Positions 43,884 to 53,237 of a stretch of 59,527 nucleotides of DNA are shown here, in pieces. A program made the translations under genes and the position numbers. The notes under the pieces were generated by a model. That model did not search any database and had not been told where the DNA came from. It worked only from the letters and a program-made list of their open reading frames with translations. The DNA comes from Enterovibrio norvegicus DSM 15893 (GTDB taxonomy: Bacteria > Pseudomonadota > Gammaproteobacteria > Enterobacterales > Vibrionaceae), in assembly GCF_900115495.1 (NCBI RefSeq), contig NZ_FOWR01000033.1:1-59527 (forward strand). Reading direction: 5' to 3'. Each line of letters begins with the position of its first letter. The stretch's first letter is position 1.

Positions 43884-44771
43884 TTACTTCACACCATGCC
43901 CCACAGCGGCAGACCACACTTGATACCACTGCTCTCTTGTCAGCCGGATATCGCGCGCGTTAACCAAAGGACGAATGTTCTCAATCTTGCCAGAGCCGGT
44001 AATGATTTGCGGCTGACTTGGCAGGGTTAGCACCCAAACATAAATAAGCTCAGCCAACGAAGAGACACCAACCTCTTCCATTAAACCATTCAGACTCTCC
44101 GTCAGCCTTTGGGTCACGGCATCCGTCTTATCAAACAAGCGTCCGCCGCCCAAGCAAGACCAAATCATAGGACGAATGCGGTGCTGATAGCATTGGTCGA
44201 GCAGGCCATTGTCCAGCGCGCTGGTTTCAAACGGCGAAAACTCAATTTGGTTCGTGACGAGCGGTACATCCAAAGTACTTTGTAGCAAAGAAAACTGCGC
44301 GGTATTGAAGTTCGACACCCCGAACTGCTTCACTTTCCCCTGCGCTTTTAGTGCATTGAAAGCGTCGTTCACGGCATCAACATCCATCAAATAATCAGGA
44401 CGATGCAGCAGCAAGGTATCAACGTAATCGGTGCCGAGCGCCTTCAAGGAATGATCGACTGACGCAAGGATGGTCGCTTTGCTTGAGTCGTAGTGATTCA
44501 CGGAGGTTGCATCGAGCGGGTTGTCACCCACGCCGCGAATGCCACACTTGGTGATGATATTGATGTTGTCTCGAAGGTTTGGAGAGAGTGACAACGCTTG
44601 CCCAAATGCCGCTTCACTGCGATACACATAGGCATGGTCAAAGTCTTTCACACCGATCTCGATGAGCTGCTCAATAAATTGATTTAACGCTTGGGTAGAA
44701 TATCCCCATGCATTCGTTCGCCAAAAACCCGCGATAATCGATGCGTTCTCATCTGTCGTGTTTGCACTCAT
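43884..44771 (-). CDS. Aldo/keto reductase (YdhF-like)
   Basis: An NADPH-dependent reductase with a TIM-barrel fold. The 295-residue protein shows the family tetrad in order: Asp-containing FDHAYVYRSEA (Asp and Tyr), the Lys of IITKCGI and the His of LLLHRPDYLMD, followed by FGVSNFN and VTNQIEFSPFE. The end, QIITGSGKIENIRPLV, binds NADPH. It resembles E. coli YdhF, an oxidoreductase of unknown physiological substrate. Confidence 0.92.
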   Translation of the reverse strand: MSANTTDENASIIAGFWRTNAWGYSTQALNQFIEQLIEIGVKDFDHAYVYRSEAAFGQALSLSPNLRDNINIITKCGIRGVGDNPLDATSVNHYDSSKATILASVDHSLKALGTDYVDTLLLHRPDYLMDVDAVNDAFNALKAQGKVKQFGVSNFNTAQFSLLQSTLDVPLVTNQIEFSPFETSALDNGLLDQCYQHRIRPMIWSCLGGGRLFDKTDAVTQRLTESLNGLMEEVGVSSLAELIYVWVLTLPSQPQIITGSGKIENIRPLVNARDIRLTREQWYQVWSAAVGHGVK

Positions 44772-44872
44772 TGAACCGTTCCCTAAACTTGCATAAGTCT
44801 CGAGAGATTAACGGTTTCCTGAACATCCGCAACAAAAGCAAAGCATTGCGTGCGTTACATCCCTCATAAACG

Positions 44873-44900
44873 CAAAAAGCCATGACAAGTCATGGCTTTA
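44873..44900 (-). terminator. Intrinsic terminator after the BaiN/YhiN-like gene
   Basis: AAGCCATGAC/GTCATGGCTT stem with an AA centre and a T run on the minus strand, 42 bp after the stop at 44942. Confidence 0.85.
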
Positions 44901-44941
44901 GAACATCGAGCATTAATGATGCAAATCTTGAAGAGATCGCA

Positions 44942-46126
44942 TTAAACGTGTTGACCCGCGACCCAACCAGAGCTCCACGCCCATTGGAAATTGTAGCCCC
45001 CTAGCCAGCCCGATACGTCCATCACTTCACCGACAAAATACAGGCCAGCAATATTTTTGACCTCCATGGTTTTCGATGATAGCTCGTCAGTGTCTACGCC
45101 GCCCAACGTCACTTCCGCGGTGCGGTAGCCTTCTGTGCCATTCGGCGCGATGTTCCAAGCATGGAAGTAGTCTGACAGCGATTGAATGTCTTTCGGGTTG
45201 AGCTGTTTAAGTGGTTTGTCTTCAATATCTCCACGCGTAATCAAGGCTTCAATCAAACGCTTTGGCAGCAGGCGAGACAAACTGTTCTTCAAGCTTTGTG
45301 CCGGGTGTTTGTCACGCATGGCGTTGAGCGTGTCAGCCAAGTCCAGATCAGGTAACAGGTTTACGGCGACTTTTTCGCCTGGGTTCCAATATGAGCTGAT
45401 TTGCAATACCACAGGGCCAGACAAGCCTCTGTGAGTGAAAAGCAGGTTTTCTTTGAAGGTGACACCACTGTCAGAGGTGATCACCACAGGAATCGCGATA
45501 CCGGATAAATCAGAGAACGCTGCTTTGTCTTTATCATGCAACGTGAAAGGCACCAGACCAGCGGTGGTTGGAATGCGTTTCAGGCCAAACTGCTCTGCGA
45601 TGTGGTAACCAAATGGGGTCGCACCCAGCTTAGGCATCGACAAGCCACCTGTCGCCACCACCAGCGATTGGCAGGTAATCGTGTCGGTATCTAACTTCAA
45701 GGTGAAGCCATCTTCTGTTTTTTCGATGTCATGAACATCACAGCGGTAGCGTTGCTCTACATTCGGTAAATCGCACTCTTTTAGCAGCATTTCGACGATG
45801 TCTTTTGCTGAATCGATGCAAAATAGCTGACCATGCTCGCGCTCTTCCCATGCGATACCGTGTTCGTTCACCATGGAGAAAAAATCCCATTGGCTGTATT
45901 GCGCCAATGCAGATTTTGCGAAGTGCGGATTGCGACAAACAAAGTTGGCCGAGGTGACATCATAGTTGGTGAAATTGCAGCGACCGCCCCCTGAGATCAG
46001 GATTTTGCGTCCTGGCTTTTTGCCGTTATCGACCACCAATACCGAGCGACCACGCTTTCCAGCCTGCGCAGCACACATAAGGCCCGCAGCACCTGCACCA
46101 ATGATCACGACATCAACTTGCTTCAT
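44942..46126 (-). CDS. NAD(P)/FAD-dependent oxidoreductase (HI0933/YhiN family)
   Basis: A flavoprotein of the HI0933-like family, to which BaiN and YhiN belong. From the ATG at 46126 it has 394 residues. An N-terminal FAD fold (VVIIGAGAAGLMCAAQAGKRG) is followed by KKPGRKILISGGGRCNFTN, the family hallmark, CQSLVVATGGLSMPKLGATPFGY, and the C-terminal VGEVMDVSGWLGGYNFQWAWSSG. The physiological reaction is unknown for most members. Confidence 0.92.
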   Translation of the reverse strand: MKQVDVVIIGAGAAGLMCAAQAGKRGRSVLVVDNGKKPGRKILISGGGRCNFTNYDVTSANFVCRNPHFAKSALAQYSQWDFFSMVNEHGIAWEEREHGQLFCIDSAKDIVEMLLKECDLPNVEQRYRCDVHDIEKTEDGFTLKLDTDTITCQSLVVATGGLSMPKLGATPFGYHIAEQFGLKRIPTTAGLVPFTLHDKDKAAFSDLSGIAIPVVITSDSGVTFKENLLFTHRGLSGPVVLQISSYWNPGEKVAVNLLPDLDLADTLNAMRDKHPAQSLKNSLSRLLPKRLIEALITRGDIEDKPLKQLNPKDIQSLSDYFHAWNIAPNGTEGYRTAEVTLGGVDTDELSSKTMEVKNIAGLYFVGEVMDVSGWLGGYNFQWAWSSGWVAGQHV

Positions 46127-46294
46127 TTTTACGCTCTTCGCTTTGCATACCAAAGGTGGGGAATGTCACCGCTTGCTGCTTATAAATAGGGCGGCATTGT
46201 AGCCGCCCTGTTCGCATTGAGCCAGACCCAGATAAGCACCTTATGAATGACTTGGTCTTGCCTACCTCTGGTCTACCCCTAGCCTAGTCCGTGC

Positions 46295-47431
46295 CTAGTC
46301 TTGGTTTGGCGTCGCATTTAATTGCTCGGGCAATGGAATGTTTGCCTCTGCCATGTCGCCATTATCAAAACTCACGGTTCGGGTTGGGAAAGCGAAATCT
46401 GCGCCATGTCCATGAACAATCTCGACAATCTTGAGCATCACGTCTTGTTTCACTTCGTGGTATTTCGCCCAGTTGACGGTTTTGGTGAAGGTATAAATAA
46501 AGAAATTCAGTGATGAGCCAGCAAAGGCATCGAAGTTCACCATCATGGTGGCACGCTGTTCAATGTCCGGATGGGCTTCGAGCATTTTCTTCACGTCAGC
46601 AACCACCACCGCCATTTTGTCTGCGTCTTTGTAGCGTAGGCCAAACGTTTCATTGATGCGGCGATGCTGCATACGAGACGGATTCTGTACCACGATGCTG
46701 CTGAATACGGAGTTCGGTACATAGATAGGGCGGCTTTCAAAGGAGCGGAGCATGGTCATGCGCATACCAATGCGTTCCACCGTGCCTTCAATGTTTCTGT
46801 CCGGCGAACTGATCCAATCACCGACACTAAAAGGGCGATCGAAGTAAATCATCAAGCCGCCGAAGAAGTTCGACAGGAGATCTTTTGCTGCCAAACCGAC
46901 GATTAAGCCACCCACACCACCAAAGGTCAGTAATCCTGTCAGGCTAATGCCAAACTCCTGCAGGGCCGTCAGCACGCCGACAACGGCGAGCAATAAGCGG
47001 AAAATGTGCCCCATAGCAGACACTGTGGTTTGGTCACGGGTTTCGGACGTCATCAGGTAGGCTTCAACCTTGTTGACCAAGCGCAGCAAGATCCATAGCA
47101 CCACGCCAAATAGCATGACGCGACGTGATATCGCAAACCAATCTGTGCTGGCCTTGCTGGTGACTTCCAGCAGGCTATCGATGGCATAACTCGATGGCCA
47201 CAACCAAATCAGCACACTGATCGGGACACTCACCGATTCCAACACAATGGTGTCCCACTGTGTTTTGGTGGTTTTCGATACCGACACCAATTTGCCAAAT
47301 ACCACTTTCCAGACCAACCAAGAAAACGCAGCTGCCGCAAGCAGCAGCGCAATGTGCTCTAGCCAATTCCAGTTGAGGCCTTCGGAACTTGTTCGCCACC
47401 ATGCTAAAAAGCGATCCACAGAAATCTCCAT
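46295..47431 (-). CDS. MscS family mechanosensitive ion channel
   Basis: A small-conductance mechanosensitive channel of 378 residues that would release solutes on hypo-osmotic shock. Four to five membrane segments precede the pore helix near residues 170-195 (FGGVGGLIVGLAAKDLLSNFFGG), followed by the beta domain (RPFSVGDWISS, GTVERIGMRMTMLRSFESRPIYVPNSVFSS) and a C-terminal alpha/beta region. The layout resembles E. coli YbdG and YnaI more than the short MscS. Confidence 0.92.
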   Translation of the reverse strand: MEISVDRFLAWWRTSSEGLNWNWLEHIALLLAAAAFSWLVWKVVFGKLVSVSKTTKTQWDTIVLESVSVPISVLIWLWPSSYAIDSLLEVTSKASTDWFAISRRVMLFGVVLWILLRLVNKVEAYLMTSETRDQTTVSAMGHIFRLLLAVVGVLTALQEFGISLTGLLTFGGVGGLIVGLAAKDLLSNFFGGLMIYFDRPFSVGDWISSPDRNIEGTVERIGMRMTMLRSFESRPIYVPNSVFSSIVVQNPSRMQHRRINETFGLRYKDADKMAVVVADVKKMLEAHPDIEQRATMMVNFDAFAGSSLNFFIYTFTKTVNWAKYHEVKQDVMLKIVEIVHGHGADFAFPTRTVSFDNGDMAEANIPLPEQLNATPNQD

Positions 47432-47489
47432 TACATCAGATAGGTATATCTAGGTTACTTAGATATTGTCTTAGCGTGGGAGGGTATCA

Positions 47490-47521
47490 AAAAAAACGCT
47501 AACCTCGGTCAGCGTTTTTTT
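47490..47521 (-). terminator. Intrinsic terminator after uspB
   Basis: AAAAAACGCT/AGCGTTTTTT stem with a 10-base loop that can pair further, and T runs on both strands. It lies about 20 bp after the uspB stop. Confidence 0.85.
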
Positions 47522-47542
47522 AAGACATGCGTGAAGTAACCG

Positions 47543-47884
47543 TTATAAACCAGCAAACGCCACAAAAAAGAGTGAAACAACCAAAGCGAGTACAAGGGCG
47601 GTCGAAAGGATAAACAGGTGTCGGACTTTATTGCACTTGGCAATAAACGCATCATCGTGATGGTGGAGGTATTCTTGACTTCGAATGTAATGATAAAGCC
47701 GCTTCTGCCGGCTAATGTCGCCTTGAGAAGAAAAGAAGTTATTGTTGCCGCGGTGCATTTGTTGGTAAAGCAGCGGATTGGCTTCGCGCATCATGCTGAG
47801 CAGCGCGCGCAGTGAACTGAAATAGCGCAGAATGTTTGCCAGTGTCACGAAAAAAATCGCAATAATTAATGCGTCTCCGCTCAT
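47543..47884 (-). CDS. uspB: Universal stress protein B
   Basis: A membrane protein of 113 residues with two membrane segments, near residues 4-22 and 92-110. It matches E. coli UspB (111 residues), which is induced in stationary phase and affects ethanol resistance; its mechanism is unknown. The ATG at 47884 has a GGGAG ribosome site; a longer frame to 47923 runs toward ftnA. It lies 63 bp after ftnA and close to uspA, a cluster common in the group. Confidence 0.9.
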   Translation of the reverse strand: MSGDALIIAIFFVTLANILRYFSSLRALLSMMREANPLLYQQMHRGNNNFFSSQGDISRQKRLYHYIRSQEYLHHHDDAFIAKCNKVRHLFILSTALVLALVVSLFFVAFAGL

Positions 47885-47947
47885 GGTGTCATCTCCCATC
47901 ATAAAACTTCGGAGGGAGCCCATGGCGAAGACGCTAGCAATCAGGTC

Positions 47948-48475
47948 TTAAGCCGCTGGGCTATCCATCACAGAAGTGGACTCTTGTTTGGCCATTTCAG
48001 CCAAATCTTTATCAATGAAGAACAGGGCTTTTCCGTCTTCCCCTACGAGTTCAATCTTGTCCAAGATCCCTTTGAAGAGTTTCTCTTCTTCATGTTGCTC
48101 TGCGACATACCACTGCAGGAAATTGAATGTTGAGTAATCCTGCGATGTGAATGCCACATGCGCCAAATGATTAATCCTTTGTGTGATCAGTTGTTCGTGT
48201 TGGTAAGTTTCACGGAACACTTCACCTAACGACTCAAACTGATGGCGCGGCGCTTCAATCGTGCCCAAAATCGGCAGTGCACCCGTCTCGCTTACGTACG
48301 TAAATAGACGTTGCATATGCTCCATTTCTTCTACGGCATGCTTACGCAAAAACTGCGCTGCTCCTTCGAAACCTTTGTCTTCACACCAGGCGCTCATTTG
48401 TAAGTATAGATTTGATGAAAAAAACTCCAAATTAATCTGTGCATTGAGCTGGTCGATCATCGGTTTTGCTAACAT
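47948..48475 (-). CDS. ftnA: Non-heme ferritin FtnA
   Basis: Stores iron as a ferric mineral in a 24-subunit shell. From the ATG at 48475 the protein has 175 residues, as usual. The ferroxidase ligands are visible: Glu in [14 protein letters not shown], the EEMEH group (Glu and His) in [11 protein letters not shown], and later Glu and Gln in AEQHEEEK. A Fur-like sequence lies about 100 bp upstream. It is followed by uspB on the same strand. Confidence 0.95.
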   Translation of the reverse strand: MLAKPMIDQLNAQINLEFFSSNLYLQMSAWCEDKGFEGAAQFLRKHAVEEMEHMQRLFTYVSETGALPILGTIEAPRHQFESLGEVFRETYQHEQLITQRINHLAHVAFTSQDYSTFNFLQWYVAEQHEEEKLFKGILDKIELVGEDGKALFFIDKDLAEMAKQESTSVMDSPAA

Positions 48476-48572
48476 GCTATGGTTCCCTGTTTTCAATCTA
48501 AGATACCCAAACAACCTGAAGATGCTCGATGTTAGAAGTCTTGAATGTTCTCAATTCTTCGAGGCAAATTCT

Positions 48573-48591
48573 TGTAGTGATGATCATTCTC
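48573..48591 (-). promoter_or_regulatory. Fur-like site upstream of ftnA
   Basis: Read on the minus strand, this 19-bp sequence (start GAGAATGATCATCA) matches the classic 19-bp Fur box at 14 positions by my count. It is about 100 bp before ftnA. Fur can activate ferritin genes when iron is plentiful, so the position is reasonable, but the match is partial. Confidence 0.35.
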
Positions 48592-48762
48592 CCTGCCTGA
48601 TGGTCACTTTTCAACCCCATTAATGTTGGAGACGTATAAACTTCAACTATGCGCTTCAGCAGTGAGATCTACACGACAGTCTTGCCGCCGAGACAGTGCT
48701 AATTTCTGATCAGGTTTCAATGTTTTCCCACCCCAACAGGGGCTGATTTTAGGAGTGAGGCC

Positions 48763-49188
48763 ATGGGCTATAAACACATTCTGGTTGCCGTCGATCTCTC
48801 TGCTGACAGTGAAGTGTTAGTGCAAAAAGGCGCGGCATTGGCTGCACCGCTCGGGGCAAAGCTGTCCTTGATCCATATCGACGTGAACTACGCGCAGCTC
48901 TACACCGGCCTGATTGATATCAACATGGTTGACGTGCGCCATCGCATGGCGGAAGAAGCACAAGCACAGCTCAATGTGCTAGCAAAACAATCGGGTATTC
49001 CTGTCACCCACACGTTTGTGGGCAGTGGCGATTTGGCGGATGAAATCACCGAATCGATTTCCAACTTCGGCATCGATTTGGTGATTTGCGGGCACCATCA
49101 AGATTTCTGGAGCACCTTGATTTCCTCCGCTAAACAGCTCATTAATCGTACCCCTGTTGATATGCTCATGGTGCCGCTGCCAAGTTAA
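48763..49188 (+). CDS. uspA: Universal stress protein A
   Basis: A small cytoplasmic stress protein of 141 residues made in growth arrest. It has the fold of the UspA family (YKHILVAVDLSADSEVLVQKGAALA, then LVICGHHQDFWSTLISSAKQLINRTPVDMLMVP). The strict ATP-binding G-2x-G-9x-G(S/T) loop is absent, as in the non-nucleotide-binding UspA branch. It is divergent from ftnA-uspB, with a GGAG ribosome site before the ATG. Confidence 0.93.
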   Translation: MGYKHILVAVDLSADSEVLVQKGAALAAPLGAKLSLIHIDVNYAQLYTGLIDINMVDVRHRMAEEAQAQLNVLAKQSGIPVTHTFVGSGDLADEITESISNFGIDLVICGHHQDFWSTLISSAKQLINRTPVDMLMVPLPS

Positions 49189-49307
49189 GTCTTCACCAAG
49201 GCGCGGTTAGCGCCTTCTTCGTTGCTCATCCGTCCAGACTGACGTTACCGACACGTTGCCGTTATTTACAGTACAATAACGGCAACTTTCACGGACATGA
49301 GCACATT

Positions 49308-50183
49308 ATGGGATACCTTTCGTTCATCACCCTTCTTTGGGCATTTTCTTTTAGTTTGATTGGCGTTTACCTCGCCGGACAGGTCGATGGCTACTTTTCA
49401 GTGGTCAGTCGCGTTGCGCTCGCCGCCTTGGTTTTTCTCCCTTTCTTGCGCTTACAGGGCATTCCAAAACCTTTGATGCTTAAACTGATGGTGATTGGTG
49501 CAATTCAACTGGGCTTGATGTACTGCTTCTACTACCAATCTTTCCTCTATCTCTCTGTGCCTGAGGTGCTGCTGTTCACCGTATTCACGCCAGTGTATGT
49601 CACGCTGACTTACGACATCATGCATCGCCGTTTTTCACCGTGGTACTTGATGACCGCCCTACTGGCAGTGCTCGGCGCAGTCGTGATTAAGTTTGCCTCG
49701 GTGAACCCGAACTTTATGCTAGGTTTTTTGGTCGTTCAGGGCGCAAACCTCTGCTTTGCAATCGGTCAGGTGAGCTACAAAGTCGTGATGGAGAGATCGC
49801 AGGTCGATGTGCCGCAACACACGATTTTTGGCCTGTTTTATCTCGGCGCACTCTGCATCGCGGTGCCGGCCTTTTTGCTGCTCGGTAATACAGAAAAATT
49901 GCCGACACACACACACCAGTGGTTGATTTTGGCTTACCTCGGCACGGTGGCTTCAGGGTTGGGGTATTTCCTTTGGAACAAAGGCGCAACCATGGTAAAC
50001 GCCGGGGCGCTGGCGGTGATGAACAATGTGCTCGTGCCAGCCGGCATTGTGGTGAACGTGTTGATTTGGAACCGCGACGCGGATTTGGTCACCTTGGCTA
50101 TCGGCGGTGCAGTGATTTTACTTTCACTGTGGATCAATGAAACCTGGGTGAAGAAAAAGATCATGGCAACTTCTGCCACGTAA
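49308..50183 (+). CDS. EamA (DMT superfamily) transporter
   Basis: A 291-residue inner-membrane carrier with ten membrane segments in two EamA repeats (about residues 1-130 and 145-285). It has WAFSFSLIGVYLAGQ at the start and LGTVASGLGYFLWNKG in the second repeat, both typical. Members export or import amino acids and other metabolites; the substrate cannot be told. It ends before a bidirectional terminator. Confidence 0.88.
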   Translation: MGYLSFITLLWAFSFSLIGVYLAGQVDGYFSVVSRVALAALVFLPFLRLQGIPKPLMLKLMVIGAIQLGLMYCFYYQSFLYLSVPEVLLFTVFTPVYVTLTYDIMHRRFSPWYLMTALLAVLGAVVIKFASVNPNFMLGFLVVQGANLCFAIGQVSYKVVMERSQVDVPQHTIFGLFYLGALCIAVPAFLLLGNTEKLPTHTHQWLILAYLGTVASGLGYFLWNKGATMVNAGALAVMNNVLVPAGIVVNVLIWNRDADLVTLAIGGAVILLSLWINETWVKKKIMATSAT

Positions 50184-50212
50184 CGCGCACAAGCCACCCA
50201 TGATGTAGATAT

Positions 50213-50242
50213 AAAAAAAACACCGCCAACGGGCGGTGTTTT
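50213..50242. terminator. Bidirectional terminator between eamA-type gene and fre
   Basis: ACACCGCC/GGCGGTGT stem with an AACG loop, a run of A on the left and T residues on the right. It lies between two convergent genes. Confidence 0.85.
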
Positions 50243-50263
50243 CATGTCAACGAGATATTCGAA

Positions 50264-50983
50264 TCAAAGAAACGCAAACGCATCGGCAAACAAATGGTCA
50301 CGTTCAGCGCCGCGTTCATTACAGAACATCTCACGCGCTGCACCTGCCATTTCAAAGCGCCCTGCAATGTATACATCGTAGGCTGACAATGACACGAAAT
50401 CCGTCATTACGGCTTCCAACACATTGCCGACCTTGCCGTTCCACCCTTCCGGCACGTTTTCAACGACGGGAATGTAGTTCAGTTGGCTGTTTTTCAGTGC
50501 CAGTGCTTCCATCTCATCATTCGAGTAAAGCTGGCTAAGGTCGCGGCCCCCCCAATAAAGGAAAATGGGCTGCGAGAAGTTTTGGCTCAGGCAGTGGTCA
50601 ACCATGCTACGCACATAAGAAAAGCCAGTACCGCCCGCGATCAAGATCAGCGGACGCTGACGTTCTTCACGCAACCATGCGTCGCCATGCGGCGCTTCAA
50701 TCAAGAAAGAATCATCACCCTTCTCTAGCGTTGCTTTCGCTGCGGTTACCACGTCGAGCGCGTAGGCATTCTCTTCTGCCGCACCGATGTGCAATTCAAG
50801 CTCATGGCCGTTTTGACGGCATGGGCTGCTCGCAATCGAGAACGGGCGCTTGTCTTTTTCACCAAGCACTGCCAACAGGTATTGTCCGGCTTTGTAGCTC
50901 ACCGGCGCTGCTGGCTTTAATAAAATTCGATAAGTGTTATTGGTCAGTGACGACACTGACGTAACTTCACATTTAATAGTCAT
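50264..50983 (-). CDS. fre: NAD(P)H-flavin reductase Fre
   Basis: Reduces free flavins with NAD(P)H and belongs to the ferredoxin-NADP reductase fold. From the ATG at 50983 it has 239 residues. The flavin site [20 protein letters not shown] (nucleotide binding) and the end [17 protein letters not shown] match Fre and LuxG. Its start lies inside the end of a ferredoxin gene (11-bp overlap), suggesting a coupled electron-transfer pair. ubiD lies upstream of both. Confidence 0.93.
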   Translation of the reverse strand: MTIKCEVTSVSSLTNNTYRILLKPAAPVSYKAGQYLLAVLGEKDKRPFSIASSPCRQNGHELELHIGAAEENAYALDVVTAAKATLEKGDDSFLIEAPHGDAWLREERQRPLILIAGGTGFSYVRSMVDHCLSQNFSQPIFLYWGGRDLSQLYSNDEMEALALKNSQLNYIPVVENVPEGWNGKVGNVLEAVMTDFVSLSAYDVYIAGRFEMAGAAREMFCNERGAERDHLFADAFAFL

Positions 50984-51251
50984 CGCTTTCCTCAAAACTA
51001 ACCACCAGATCACTGCATGGTATGGCTTGGCAGGCAAATATCCAGCCTTGTTGTTTCTCTTGCTCAGTGAGCATTGGCTCGAGGTGATAGTTCACTTCAC
51101 CTTTTTGCAAACGGCATAAGCACGTTGCACAAGCACCGATCTGACAACGGTTAGGAAATGGCACACCAGCGTCGAGCGCACCTTGTAATAGTGTCTTATT
51201 TGCAGGCACCTCAAATTGGGTGCCAGCGGGCATCAGGTGTACCACAAACAT
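50973..51251 (-). CDS. Plant-type 2Fe-2S ferredoxin
   Basis: A 92-residue ferredoxin with the cluster ligands Cys36, Cys41, Cys44 and Cys74 in the CxxxxCxxC...C pattern ([13 protein letters not shown] and FACQA). It begins 3 bp after ubiD and overlaps fre. Ferredoxin and flavin reductase domains are often fused in oxygenase reductases; here they are separate. It may serve as electron carrier to or from Fre, or in ubiquinone hydroxylation; that is inference. Confidence 0.9.
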   Translation of the reverse strand: MFVVHLMPAGTQFEVPANKTLLQGALDAGVPFPNRCQIGACATCLCRLQKGEVNYHLEPMLTEQEKQQGWIFACQAIPCSDLVVSFEESDDY

Positions 51252-51254
51252 GCC

Positions 51255-53147
51255 TTAAATTCCCAACTTACCCCAGATTTCATCGACCTTTGCGACGATT
51301 TCCGGATCTTTTGAAATGGGTGTCCCCCACTCTCGTGTGGATTCTCCCGGCCATTTATTGGTGGCATCTAATCCCATTTTAGACCCGACATTGCCAGACA
51401 GTGACGAATTATCAAGGACGTCATCAGGCATATTGTCGACCATCAGGGTATCACGGGATGGATCCATTCGGGTGGTAATCGCCCAAATCACATCGTTCCA
51501 ATCGCGAATATCGACATCATCCTGATCGAATACCATCACGAAATTGATGTCTGCAACCTGTTCAAATTCAGACCAAATCCCTTTCATGATACGTGGCCCA
51601 TCACCGAGCGCCGATTTATTGATGGTCACCAACGCCATACGGTTCGCCGCCGCTTCGGTTGGTAAGTGAAAATCAACAATTTCAGGGTACGCCACTTTCA
51701 GTGCGCGAATACTCGCAGCAACGCGCTCCGAGTCGGGTTCAACATCAGAAACTGGCGCGGAATTGGCCAACTCAGCGTCCCATTTGATGGTGGCATCTAT
51801 CCCCATTTTGGAGCCAAGCCCCACCACCGGAGAAGCAAAATCGAGGGAATCGATGGGCGTATTCTCAATCATCACGGTATCGCGCTTCGGATCCATGCGG
51901 GTCGTCATTGCATGAATGACACTGCCCCAATCTCGGGTGTTCACGTCTTCATCCACCACAATCACGTACTTGGTGTACATAAACTGGCGAAGGAAAGACC
52001 ACACACCCATCATCACGCGCTTGGCATGACCAGGGTATTGCTTCTTCATGCTCACCACCGCCATGCGGTATGAACACCCTTCAGGCGGCAAATAGAAATC
52101 CACAATCTCGGGGAATTGCTTTTGAAGAATCGGCACGAACACTTCATTTAGCGCCACGCCCAATACCGCAGGCTCATCCGGCGGACGCCCTGTGTAAGTG
52201 CTGTGGTAGATCGGTTGATCACGCATGGTGATGTGCGTGATGGTGAACACATGATGGCTTTCCACTTCGTTGTAGTAGCCCGTGTGATCGCCATAAGGAC
52301 CTTCGTCAGCATATTCAGATGGGTCAATGTACCCTTCCATCACGATTTCTGCGCTTGCTGGCACGTCTAGTGTGTTGCTGATGCTTTTCACCACTTCGGT
52401 CTTACTGCCGCGCAGCAAGCCCGCAAAGGCGTATTCAGACAAGGTATCAGGCACTGGCGTAACCGCACCGAGAATGGTCGCAGGGTCAGCACCAAACGCA
52501 ACAGAGACAGGGAAAGGTTCGCCCGGGTGGGTTTCCATCCAATCGCGTAAATCTAACGCACCGCCGCGGTGAGCCAGCCACCGCATGATGACTTTGTTCT
52601 TGGCGATCTTTTGTTGGCGATAAATACCGAGGTTCTGGCGCTTCTTGTTTGGCCCTTTAGTGACGGTCAAACCCCATGTGAGTAGCGGGGCAACATCGCC
52701 CGGCCAGCAACTCATCACTGGGATTTTATCAAGGTCAACGTCGTCGCCCGTCCAAACAATGTCCTGACACGCCGCTTTACGCAGCTTTTTGGCAGGCATG
52801 TTCAGTACTTGTCGAAACACGGGGAGTTTGTCGATCGCGTCTTTAAAGCCTTTCGGTGGCTCAGGCTCTTTCAAGTAAGCCAGTAACTTGCCCACTTCTC
52901 TAAGCTCTTTCACTTCGTCCCGTCCCATGCCCATTGCAACGCGCTTTGGCGTGCCAAACAGGTTCGCAAGAACAGGTATGTCATAACCAATAGGGTTTTC
53001 GAACAACAATGCAGGGCCGCCAGCACGCAGCACGCGATCGGCAATTTCCGTCATTTCTTGATCAGGGCTTACGGGTTGTGCAATGCGTTTTAATTCACCG
53101 ACTGATTCCAAATAGTCGATGAACTTACGTAAATCGGTAAATTTCAT
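51255..53147 (-). CDS. ubiD: 4-hydroxy-3-polyprenylbenzoate decarboxylase UbiD with duplicated C-terminal domain
   Basis: Decarboxylates the prenylated ring in ubiquinone synthesis, using a prenylated flavin cofactor made by UbiX. Residues 1-340 match UbiD closely, including the cofactor loop around [20 protein letters not shown] and [20 protein letters not shown], with the catalytic glutamates. At 630 residues it exceeds E. coli UbiD (497). The extra length is a second copy of the C-terminal domain: residues 345-456 and 487-599 align along their length, with shared IVDF-LP, RM, TTRMDP-RDT, and GSKMG-DAT-KW. It is followed by ferredoxin and fre; in many relatives fre follows ubiD directly. 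Confidence 0.95.
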   Translation of the reverse strand: MKFTDLRKFIDYLESVGELKRIAQPVSPDQEMTEIADRVLRAGGPALLFENPIGYDIPVLANLFGTPKRVAMGMGRDEVKELREVGKLLAYLKEPEPPKGFKDAIDKLPVFRQVLNMPAKKLRKAACQDIVWTGDDVDLDKIPVMSCWPGDVAPLLTWGLTVTKGPNKKRQNLGIYRQQKIAKNKVIMRWLAHRGGALDLRDWMETHPGEPFPVSVAFGADPATILGAVTPVPDTLSEYAFAGLLRGSKTEVVKSISNTLDVPASAEIVMEGYIDPSEYADEGPYGDHTGYYNEVESHHVFTITHITMRDQPIYHSTYTGRPPDEPAVLGVALNEVFVPILQKQFPEIVDFYLPPEGCSYRMAVVSMKKQYPGHAKRVMMGVWSFLRQFMYTKYVIVVDEDVNTRDWGSVIHAMTTRMDPKRDTVMIENTPIDSLDFASPVVGLGSKMGIDATIKWDAELANSAPVSDVEPDSERVAASIRALKVAYPEIVDFHLPTEAAANRMALVTINKSALGDGPRIMKGIWSEFEQVADINFVMVFDQDDVDIRDWNDVIWAITTRMDPSRDTLMVDNMPDDVLDNSSLSGNVGSKMGLDATNKWPGESTREWGTPISKDPEIVAKVDEIWGKLGI

Positions 53148-53237
53148 AACTTTCTCGGGCGAGGTGTTGTGGGTTGATTATAACGAGATGAACACAGTCT
53201 ATCCGTGTCCAATATACTGAAATTCTGCCGTTTTGGA

